Source: an uncultured Oscillospiraceae bacterium (GTDB lineage Bacteria; Bacillota; Clostridia; Oscillospirales; Oscillospiraceae). Taken from it: DNA of 8,339 nt. Each line of letters starts with the position of its first letter. Positions within the stretch are counted from its first letter, which is position 1. Shown here in pieces: positions 1-5,569 of this stretch. The position numbers and the translations under genes are program-made. The notes beneath the pieces were generated by a model. The model saw only the letters and a program-made list of their open reading frames with translations. It searched no databases and was not told the origin of the DNA. The stretch covers positions 1-8,339 of the forward strand of contig CAQCFX010000056.1 of NCBI GenBank assembly GCA_948766235.1, read 5' to 3'.

Positions 1-5
1 TGCCC

Positions 6-1133
6 TTACTCCTCCTCAGGAGCCTCCTCATCGGCGGGAATGTCCTCCGCAGGAGCGCTCTCCAGCAGTGCGCGGATGGACAGGGAAACCTTCTTGTTCT
101 CCTCGTCGATGGCGATGATCTTGGCGTCCACCACATCGCCCTCCGCCAGCACGTCGCCGGGCTTCTCCACCCGGTGATCCGCGATCTGGGAGATGTGGAT
201 CAGGCCGTCCACGCCGGGGACGATCTCGGCGAAGGCACCGAAGGTCATCAGCTTCACCACCCGCACGGCGGCGGTGTCGCCCACGGCGTACTTGGTGGTG
301 AACACAGTCCAGGGCTCCTGGCTGTGATCCTTCATGCCCAGGGAGATCTTCTTCTTCTCCGGGTCGAAGGAAATGACGTACACCTCCACGGGGTCGCCCA
401 CGGACACCACCTCGGAGGGGTGCTTGATGCGGCTCCAGGACAGCTCGGAGATGTGGACCATGCCGTCCACGCCGCCGATGTCCACGAACGCGCCGTAAGA
501 GGTCAGGCTCTTGACGGTGCCGCTGTAGCGCTTGCCCACTTCAATGTTGTCCCAGATGGCAGCGGCGGCGGCGGCGCGGGCCTCGGCGGCCACGGCGCGG
601 ATGGAACCCACCACGCGGCGGCGGGCGCGGTTCACCTCAGTGATGCGCAGCTGCACACGGGTCTTGACCATTTCCGCCAAATCAGCGCCGCGGGGCTTGC
701 CGGACTGGGAAGCGGGGATAAACACGCGGATGCCCTTCACGCTGGCCACCAGGCCGCCCTTGTTCTCCTCGGTGATAATGCCCTCCAGAACGTCCTTGTT
801 CTCCACGGCGTTCTCCACGATTTCCCAGTTCTTGTCGGCGTCCAGGCGCTTTTTGGACAGCTTCACCACGCAGTCCCGGTCGCTGACCAGCACCACGATA
901 GCCTCAATTTCCTCGCCCACCTTGGCGATATCCTCCGCCTTGACGTCGGGATCGTCGCTCAACTCAGACAGGGGGATGGTCCCGGGATACTTAACGCCCA
1001 ACTCGACCTGGATCTCAGTCGGCGTAATCGCGGCGACCGTGCCAGTGACCCTATCCCCCGTATTCAAAATTTTGAACGACTCCTCCAGCATTTCCGCGAA
1101 GGACTGTTCAATCTCCATAATTTCATCGCTCAT
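6..1133 (-). other. Possible separately translated S1-domain protein (internal start in ispH-rpsA)
   Basis: The ATG at 1131-1133 begins the S1 part (MSDEIMEIEQSF, 375 residues) and is preceded by AAAGGAGGT at 1144-1152, an excellent Shine-Dalgarno match with about 11 bases between AGGAGG and ATG. The same bases encode the end of IspH (IIKEVSNK), so the site could be coincidental codon use. If used, the locus would make both the IspH-S1 fusion and a free four-domain S1 protein. This is an alternative product inside the fusion gene, inferred from the start context only, and not a second gene. Confidence 0.35.
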
Positions 1134-1964
1134 TTTGTTGCTGACCTCCTTTATTATCCACTCCGGCGTAGATGCGCCGGCAGTGATTCCAAGCGTACCG
1201 ACCCGGCGAAACTGCTCCCGGTCAATGCCTGTCCCCCGCTCCGTCTGTATGACCACTGGACATTTGCTGGCGCACAGCTGGGCCAGTCTCCTGGTGTTGG
1301 AGCTTTTCGGGTCACCGATTACAATCATAGCGTCGCATTGAGCGGCCAGTTCCAAGGCTTCAGATTGGCGCCTGGACGTAGCACCACATATTGTATCAAA
1401 AAATTCTGAGTTTGTACACACTTTTTTTGCGTTTTCCACGGTTTTTTTCCAATCCGCCTCAATCGCCGTGGTTTGAGAAACAAATGTCAGCGGCTGAGCG
1501 TACAATTCCGGCCTCTGCGACAAAATATTCTCCAGTTCCTCCCAGCCGGACGCCGCCACTCCCCGCTCTGTGCACCCCAGGATTCCCACAATCTCCGGGT
1601 GGTTTGCCTCGCCCACTACCACGGGCAGCCGTCCCCGCGCCTGGGCCTGGCGGACAATCTCGTGAATTCGGGTGACGTTGGGGCAGGTGGCGTCAATGAT
1701 AGCGCAGCCCCGGGCCCGCAGCGCCGCGTAGACCGCGTCCGGCTCCCCATGGGCGCGGATGAGCACGGTGGAACCCTCCGGGGCCTCATCGGGGGAAAAA
1801 ATAGTGACGGCTCCCATGTCCTCCAGCCGGCGAATCACATGGTCGTTGTGAGTGATATGCCCCAGCAGGTACACTGTCCCCTGCTCCGCCGCCCGCTCCG
1901 CCAGCTCCACCGCCCGGCGCACGCCATAGCAAAAGCCCGCGGTCTTGGCCAGCACCACCTTCAT
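6..1964 (-). CDS. ispH-rpsA: IspH-ribosomal protein S1 fusion: HMBPP reductase with four C-terminal S1 domains
   Basis: This gene encodes a 652-residue two-part protein. The N-terminal part (1-277) is IspH, the [4Fe-4S] enzyme that reduces HMBPP to IPP and DMAPP in the last MEP-pathway step. All three cluster cysteines are visible: C12 in GFCYGV, C94 in DATCPNV and C193 in TICGATSRRQ. The substrate residues are also there: HN at 39-40, H72 in RAHGE, H122 and E124 in NHPE, S222-N223 in SSNT and S265 in AGASTP. From residue 278 the protein continues into ribosomal-S1-like sequence with four S1 domains at about 302-373, 390-455, 475-544 and 560-631, then an acidic tail ending PAEDIPADEEAPEEE. 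Such fusions are well known in Clostridia. The ATG at 1964 starts at the classical IspH N-terminus and overlaps the remnant plsC stop as ATGA. The upstream frame stays open into plsC because of a frameshift, so a naive call would begin in plsC. The TAA lies at 6-8. Confidence 0.93.
   Translation of the reverse strand: MKVVLAKTAGFCYGVRRAVELAERAAEQGTVYLLGHITHNDHVIRRLEDMGAVTIFSPDEAPEGSTVLIRAHGEPDAVYAALRARGCAIIDATCPNVTRIHEIVRQAQARGRLPVVVGEANHPEIVGILGCTERGVAASGWEELENILSQRPELYAQPLTFVSQTTAIEADWKKTVENAKKVCTNSEFFDTICGATSRRQSEALELAAQCDAMIVIGDPKSSNTRRLAQLCASKCPVVIQTERGTGIDREQFRRVGTLGITAGASTPEWIIKEVSNKMSDEIMEIEQSFAEMLEESFKILNTGDRVTGTVAAITPTEIQVELGVKYPGTIPLSELSDDPDVKAEDIAKVGEEIEAIVVLVSDRDCVVKLSKKRLDADKNWEIVENAVENKDVLEGIITEENKGGLVASVKGIRVFIPASQSGKPRGADLAEMVKTRVQLRITEVNRARRRVVGSIRAVAAEARAAAAAAIWDNIEVGKRYSGTVKSLTSYGAFVDIGGVDGMVHISELSWSRIKHPSEVVSVGDPVEVYVISFDPEKKKISLGMKDHSQEPWTVFTTKYAVGDTAAVRVVKLMTFGAFAEIVPGVDGLIHISQIADHRVEKPGDVLAEGDVVDAKIIAIDEENKKVSLSIRALLESAPAEDIPADEEAPEEE
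1144..1152 (-). promoter_or_regulatory. Internal Shine-Dalgarno sequence before the S1 part
   Basis: The minus strand reads AAAGGAGGT, complementary to the 3' end of Firmicutes 16S rRNA. It is followed after about 11 bases by ATG AGC GAT GAA, the first codons of the S1 module. It lies inside the ispH reading frame, where it encodes the Lys-Glu-Val of IIKEV. The match is seen directly; use as a ribosome binding site is inferred. Confidence 0.4.
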
Positions 1965-2549
1965 TCTGCCCGCTCCTTCAGGGCGCGTATGCGCTCCATC
2001 AGCTCGTCGGCGCTGGTAGTCCTCCGGAGTGGGCTTGCGCCCCTCAAACTCCGGGTGATAGGGCTCTCCGAACACCACGGTGGTTTTGCGAAAACGCCGT
2101 TTTTTGGTCGGTATGTACACCGGCAGGATGGGCGCGCCGGTACGGGTGGCAAACATAGCCGCGCCGGTGCGGGCCTCGGAGTCCTCCCCATCCCTCACCC
2201 GGGTGCCCTCGGGAAACATCAAAAGCTTCTCGCCGCCCCGCAGGATGCGCATGGCCTCCTTCAGTGCGCCCACATCCGCCTTGCCCCGCTTCACGCCGAA
2301 AATCCCAGCCTTTTTCAGCAGAAATCCCAGCACGGGCCACTTCATAATCTCCTCCTTTGCCATCACGTGGACCTGTTTTCGCCAGCCCAGACAGCACACC
2401 ACATACAGCGGGTCGCCCAGGGTGCTGTGGTTGCCGCAAATCAGCGCCGCGCCTTCCGGCACGTTTTCCACGCCCACTGCCCGCCACGGATGAAAGAGTT
2501 TCATGTAAATCCAAATAATCGGGTACAGCACAGCGTATACCTTATTCAT
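1961..2549 (-). CDS. plsC: PlsC-family 1-acylglycerol-3-phosphate acyltransferase, frameshifted near its 3' end
   Basis: This is a small lysophosphatidic acid acyltransferase that transfers an acyl chain to 1-acyl-glycerol-3-phosphate at the membrane, giving phosphatidic acid. The acyltransferase motifs are intact: HSTLGD (H41 and D46 of HX4D), FGVKRGK around 84-90, FPEGTR at 112-117 and a LPVYIP block near 142-147. Residues 1-20 are hydrophobic and may touch the membrane. The ATG at 2549 was chosen over an in-frame GTG at 2570 because it forms an ATGA overlap with the cmk stop, follows AAAGGGG, and starts the usual N-terminus. After PTPEDYQR (about residue 180) the frame changes. The expected C-terminus, ADELMERIRALKERAE plus TGA at 1961-1963, lies in the +1 frame, and that TGA overlaps the ispH ATG. 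Restoring the frame needs one base fewer or two more near 2009-2014, for example one GC unit, which would give about 196 residues. As written, the frame runs on into ispH. The catalytic part is complete, so the protein may still work. Confidence 0.85.
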
Positions 2550-3241
2550 CCCTTTTCCCCTTTCACGCACCCGATACGGCCGCGGACAAGCTCCAGCAGG
2601 AGCTGAAAGCTCTCCTCCAGGTCCAGCCCTGTGGTGTCGGCCAGCACCGCGTCCTTTGCCTGGCGCAGCGGAGCGGCCTGCCGCGACCTGTCCCGCCGGT
2701 CCCGCTCCACCACCTCGGCCAGCACCTGGTCAAGCTCTACCTGCTGTCCCCGCTCCCGCAGCTCCTCCCAGCGCCGCCGCGCCCGCTCCTCGGGGGCGGC
2801 GGTGAGGAAAATCTTTAAATCCGCCTGGGGCAGCACCACCGTTCCGATGTCCCGCCCGTCCATAATTACGCTGTTCTCCCGGGCAAGCTGCCGCTGCATC
2901 TCCATGAGGAAACCGCGCACCGCCGGGATGGAGGCCGCCTTTGAGGCGCAGGCCGATACCTCGTTGCGGCGAATCTCCGCCGTCACGTCCTCCCCGTTCA
3001 GCGCCATGTGCTGCAATCCGTCCTCCCCATATCCGATGGTAATCACCAGCTCGGGCAGCATCGCCGTGACCGCCGGCCCATCGGCGGCGTCAATGCCCCT
3101 TCGCAGCGCCGCCAGCCCCACCGTGCGGTAGATGGCCCCGGTGTCCACGTAAAGGAAGCCCAGCTCCTGAGCCAGGCGCTTGGCCAGCGTGGATTTTCCC
3201 GCGCCGGACGGCCCGTCAATCGCGATTCCCCAGTGCTTCAT
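2546..3241 (-). CDS. cmk: Cytidylate kinase (CMP/dCMP kinase)
   Basis: This is a cytosolic kinase that phosphorylates CMP and dCMP from ATP, needed for CTP/dCTP recycling and CDP-diacylglycerol-linked lipid synthesis. The 231 residues fit the family length. The P-loop GPSGAGKS is at 10-17, followed by the conserved YVDTGAIYR at 31-39. The CMP-binding DGRDIGTVV is at 128-136. The lid-type arginine-rich ERDRRDRSR at 179-187 matches the family RDxxDxxR pattern. The start codon is ATG at 3241 with an AAGGA-type ribosome binding site about ten bases upstream. It lies 18 bp after the flavoprotein gene, and its TGA overlaps the plsC ATG by ATGA, so translation of the two is probably coupled. The order cmk-plsC-ispH/S1 is recurrent in Clostridia. 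Nothing looks damaged. Confidence 0.96.
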   Translation of the reverse strand: MKHWGIAIDGPSGAGKSTLAKRLAQELGFLYVDTGAIYRTVGLAALRRGIDAADGPAVTAMLPELVITIGYGEDGLQHMALNGEDVTAEIRRNEVSACASKAASIPAVRGFLMEMQRQLARENSVIMDGRDIGTVVLPQADLKIFLTAAPEERARRRWEELRERGQQVELDQVLAEVVERDRRDRSRQAAPLRQAKDAVLADTTGLDLEESFQLLLELVRGRIGCVKGEKG

Positions 3242-3259
3242 ACTCCAACGTCCTTTCCT

Positions 3260-4507
3260 TTAGGCGTCCAGCACCCGCCGGGCGGCGGCCTGCCCCGCGG
3301 CATAGCCCGTTGACCACGCGATTTGCAGATTGAACCCGCCGGTATAGCCGTCCACATCCAGCAGTTCCCCCGCAAAATACAGTCCCGACGCCTTTTTTGA
3401 CTCCATGGTTTTCGGGTCCACTTCGCCTACCGCCACCCCGCCGGAGGTGACCACCGCCTCCTCCACCGGGCGCACCCCGGTGAGCGGAATGGAAAAATCC
3501 TTCAGCGCTTCCAGCAGAGCGCGGCGCTGCTTCTTTCGAATATCGTGCACCTTCGTGCTGCCGGCAATGCCGGTGCGCTGCACAAACACCGGCGCCATGC
3601 TCCGGGGAAGCAGACCGCCCAGAGCGTTGGCGTAGTCCTGATTGGCACGGGCCTCAAAATCCCGCAGCAGCCTGGCGTCCAGCTTCTGCTGGTCCAGGGC
3701 GGGCTTCAGGTCGATGTGGGCGGTATACTGCCATTTGGCAAAATCCATATGGGCGGAGGCGGACAGCGCCAGCGGCCCGGACAGGCCGAAATGGGTAAAC
3801 AGCAGCTCTCCCTGCTCCTGAAACACGATTTTTCCCCTGTGGTCCCGCACACAGAAGCCCACGTTTCGCAGCGACAGGCCCTGAAGCCGGGCGCAGCACG
3901 GGTCGTCTGAGGTCAGCGGCACCAGCGACCCCCGGATGGGGACAACGGTGTGCCCCGCCTGCTGTGCCAGGCGGTAGCCCTCCCCGGTGGAGCCGGTGCG
4001 GGGATAGGACGCTCCGCCGGTGGCCAGAATCAGCGCCTCGCAGCCGCTGATTTTCCCCCCGGCCTGCGCCGTCACCTCCGCAAGCCGCCCCCCGCTCACC
4101 GTCAAGCCGGACACCCGGTCCCGGCGGATTTCCACACCCTGGCGGCGCAGCTCAAAAAGCAGCGCGTCCACAATATCCGCCGCCTTGTCCGAGCGCGGAA
4201 ACACCCGGCCGCCCCGCTCCGTTTTCAGCGGCACGCCCAGCTGCTCAAAAAAAGCCATGGCGTCCTGGGGAGAAAAACGGCTGAAGGCGCTAAATAAAAA
4301 CTTTCCGTTGCGCGGGATGGAAGCCATCAGCTCCTCCCGCGCACAGTTGTTGGTCACATTACAGCGGCCTTTGCCGGTGATGTAGAGCTTCCGCCCCACT
4401 TTTTCGTTGGGCTCCAGCAGCAGCACCTGCGCGCCGGCTCTGGCCGCTGTGACGGCGGCCATCATTCCCGCCGCGCCGCCGCCGGCCACCACAATCCGTC
4501 CGCTCAC
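3260..4507 (-). CDS. HI0933/YhiN/BaiN-family FAD-dependent oxidoreductase
   Basis: This is a 415-residue flavoprotein of the HI0933-like family (names in use include YhiN, BaiN and 'aminoacetone oxidase family FAD-binding enzyme'). The dinucleotide-binding motif GGGAAGMMAA is at 9-18. The family signature GRKLYITGKGRCNVTN spans 38-53. The C-terminal FAD motif GLYFAGELLDVDGYTGG is at 375-391, followed by GGFNLQIAWSTGYAAG. Reported activities differ between members: BaiN is linked to bile acid 7-dehydroxylation steps in Clostridium scindens, and an aminoacetone oxidase is known in streptococci. No substrate can be assigned here, and the other bai genes are absent from the window. The start is a GTG, supported by AAAGGAGG eight bases upstream and by the glycine motif beginning right after it. 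The gene follows the RpiR regulator by 30 bp and precedes cmk by 18 bp, so it is probably co-transcribed with both. Confidence 0.92.
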   Translation of the reverse strand: MSGRIVVAGGGAAGMMAAVTAARAGAQVLLLEPNEKVGRKLYITGKGRCNVTNNCAREELMASIPRNGKFLFSAFSRFSPQDAMAFFEQLGVPLKTERGGRVFPRSDKAADIVDALLFELRRQGVEIRRDRVSGLTVSGGRLAEVTAQAGGKISGCEALILATGGASYPRTGSTGEGYRLAQQAGHTVVPIRGSLVPLTSDDPCCARLQGLSLRNVGFCVRDHRGKIVFQEQGELLFTHFGLSGPLALSASAHMDFAKWQYTAHIDLKPALDQQKLDARLLRDFEARANQDYANALGGLLPRSMAPVFVQRTGIAGSTKVHDIRKKQRRALLEALKDFSIPLTGVRPVEEAVVTSGGVAVGEVDPKTMESKKASGLYFAGELLDVDGYTGGFNLQIAWSTGYAAGQAAARRVLDA

Positions 4508-4515
4508 CGCAAAGC

Positions 4516-4523
4516 CCTCCTTT
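4516..4523 (-). promoter_or_regulatory. Shine-Dalgarno sequence supporting the GTG start of the flavoprotein gene
   Basis: The minus strand reads AAAGGAGG with eight bases between AGGAGG and the GTG at 4505-4507. This decides the non-ATG start, because no in-frame ATG precedes the FAD-binding glycine motif at an equally good spacing. Confidence 0.8.
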
Positions 4524-4537
4524 GCCTCAGCCCGCCG

Positions 4538-5413
4538 TCACTGCTGCGGCCCATACTCCACCTTTTCATAGACCTGATACTCGTCCCAAATCTGCTCCAG
4601 CCGCTCAAAGGTAGCGGTGACCTCATTGGACTTTTTCCGCCCCACCGCCACAATCAGCGCGTTAATCACAGACAGCGGCGCCACCAGCGAGTCCGCGAAG
4701 GACACCATATCGCTCTTGGCCAGCAGGCGGTAGTTGGCGGTGTCGTACAATGGCGACAGCTCGCTGTCCGTAATGGCCACCACCGTGGCCCCCTGGTCCC
4801 GGGCAAACTCCATGGCCCGCACCGACCGGGTGGAATACCGGGGGAAACTGATGCCGATCACCACGTCGCCCTCCCCTACCCGCAGCAGCTGCTCAAACAT
4901 ATCGCTGGCCAGGCTGGCCTGCACCTGGCACACGTTGTCAAAAATCAGCTTAAAATAGAAGGTGAGAAAGTCCGCTAACGCCGTGGAGGAGCGTGCCCCC
5001 AGGACGTATATGCGCCTGGCCTTCACAATCGCCTCCACCGTGGCGGCAAAATCCGTCCGGCTCAGCTCCGCCAGGGACATACGCAGCTTTTCAATGTCCG
5101 ACTGCACCACCTTGTCCAGCACATCCTGGGTGCCCAGCCGGTCATAGGACACCTCAATGCGCTGCACCGTGGTCAGCTTGCTGCGAATCATCTCCTGCAT
5201 GGCCTTCTGCATGGCGGGGTAGCCGTCATAGCCCAGCTCAGCGGCAAAGCGAACCACTGTGGATTCGCTGATTTTCACCGTCTGGCCCAGCTTGGCCGCT
5301 GTCATAAAGGCCGCTTTGTCGTAATTCTCCAGAATATACCGCCCGATCAGCTTTTGTCCCTTGGAAAACGTACTCATCCTGCTTTGGATGGTGGTTAATA
5401 CATCACGGCTCAT
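4538..5413 (-). CDS. MurR/RpiR-family transcriptional regulator with SIS domain
   Basis: This is a 291-residue DNA-binding regulator. The N-terminal HTH_6-type domain covers about 1-77, with a recognisable helix-turn-helix region TVKISESTVVRFAAELGYDGY at about 45-65. The C-terminal SIS (sugar isomerase) domain covers about 125-265. Its phosphosugar-binding loop begins YVLGARSSTALA at 136-147, and a second conserved strand reads VVIGISFPRYSTR at 184-196. Family members sense phosphosugars such as N-acetylmuramic acid 6-phosphate or ribose phosphate, but this sequence does not name the ligand and no sugar-metabolism gene lies nearby. The ATG at 5413 has a weak GTAGG-type ribosome binding site about ten bases upstream. 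A three-codon ATG-TTA-TGA at 5418-5410 overlaps the start. The gene is first after a 156-bp gap holding a candidate promoter and a tandem repeat, so it probably heads the operon and may regulate itself (inference). Confidence 0.93.
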   Translation of the reverse strand: MSRDVLTTIQSRMSTFSKGQKLIGRYILENYDKAAFMTAAKLGQTVKISESTVVRFAAELGYDGYPAMQKAMQEMIRSKLTTVQRIEVSYDRLGTQDVLDKVVQSDIEKLRMSLAELSRTDFAATVEAIVKARRIYVLGARSSTALADFLTFYFKLIFDNVCQVQASLASDMFEQLLRVGEGDVVIGISFPRYSTRSVRAMEFARDQGATVVAITDSELSPLYDTANYRLLAKSDMVSFADSLVAPLSVINALIVAVGRKKSNEVTATFERLEQIWDEYQVYEKVEYGPQQ

Positions 5414-5459
5414 AACATTGCAACCTACCCTACTCTTTTATCTCTTACTCTCTCAAAGA

Positions 5460-5482
5460 GGCAAGCCGCTTGGCGGCCTGCC
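5460..5482 (-). promoter_or_regulatory. Leader hairpin upstream of the RpiR-family gene
   Basis: Bases 5460-5469 and 5473-5482 form a 10-bp stem with one G.U pair and a three-base loop. In transcript sense the arms are GGCAGGCCGC and GCGGCTTGCC around CAA. The 5' arm belongs to the second transcribed copy of the 26-bp repeat, and the first copy could pair with the same 3' arm instead. No U-run follows (the next bases are TCTTTGAG), so it is not a standard intrinsic terminator. It could be a leader structure or mark an operator. Confidence 0.5.
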
Positions 5483-5524
5483 GACGCACACTATCATAGC
5501 GGCCTGCCGACGCACACTATCATA
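5473..5524. repeat. Perfect 26-bp tandem duplication, two copies
   Basis: Bases 5473-5498 and 5499-5524 are identical. On the plus strand each copy begins GCGGCCTGCCGACGC and ends ACTATCATA. Each unit contains the interrupted palindrome CGGC-CT-GCCG and, read on the minus strand, begins with the -10-like hexamer TATGAT. The duplication lies between the candidate -35 element and the start of the RpiR-family gene. It may be a doubled operator or a recent slippage duplication. Confidence 0.9.
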
Positions 5525-5547
5525 ACGGTTTTCATCCAAAAATGCAA
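5519..5547 (-). promoter_or_regulatory. Candidate sigma-A-type promoter for the RpiR-flavoprotein-cmk-plsC-ispH/S1 operon
   Basis: On the minus strand TTGCAT (5542-5547) and TATGAT (5519-5524) are separated by exactly 17 bases. TATGAT differs from the consensus at one position; TTGCAT matches only its first three bases well. Transcription would start near 5512 and give a leader of about 100 nt carrying the second repeat copy and the hairpin. A second TATGAT lies 26 bp downstream in the other repeat copy but lacks a convincing -35. This rests on motif reading alone. Confidence 0.45.
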
Positions 5548-5559
5548 GAGGTTTTGCAC
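5538..5559 (-). terminator. Weak terminator-like hairpin after rluB
   Basis: In transcript sense TGCAA (5554-5558) and TTGCA (5543-5547) flank a six-base loop and are followed directly by TTTTT (5538-5542), about 11 bases beyond the rluB stop. A G.U pair could extend the stem to 6 bp. The stem is short and AU-rich, so termination would be partial at best. Its 3' arm overlaps the candidate -35 element of the next transcription unit. Confidence 0.35.
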
Positions 5560-5569
5560 GTTTTCCCTG

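Noticed and set aside
174..1409. Long plus-strand open frame of 411 codons opposite the S1/IspH gene
   Set aside because: It lies antisense to clear S1 and IspH domains. GC-rich codon use leaves the opposite strand open, and the product is a low-complexity His/Gly/Leu-rich sequence with no domain.
2009..2020. Programmed +1 ribosomal frameshift in plsC as explanation of the split frame
   Set aside because: There is no known slippery or stimulatory element, and the position in a GC dinucleotide tract fits a simple indel or sequencing error better. It was not excluded experimentally.
2044..2514. Minus-strand frame of 156 codons overlapping plsC
   Set aside because: The plsC frame carries intact HX4D and FPEGTR motifs. 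This overlapping frame is Gly/Arg-rich and matches nothing.
2550..2570. GTG at 2570 as the plsC start
   Set aside because: The ATG at 2549 makes the typical ATGA overlap with cmk and begins at the usual PlsC N-terminus; the extra residues MRERGKG come from the overlapped cmk end.
1473..2606. Plus-strand open frame of 377 codons opposite ispH and plsC
   Set aside because: It is antisense to recognised genes, has no plausible start context, and the predicted protein resembles no family.
5473..5524. CRISPR-like repeat
   Set aside because: There are only two directly adjacent identical units with no spacers and no cas genes.
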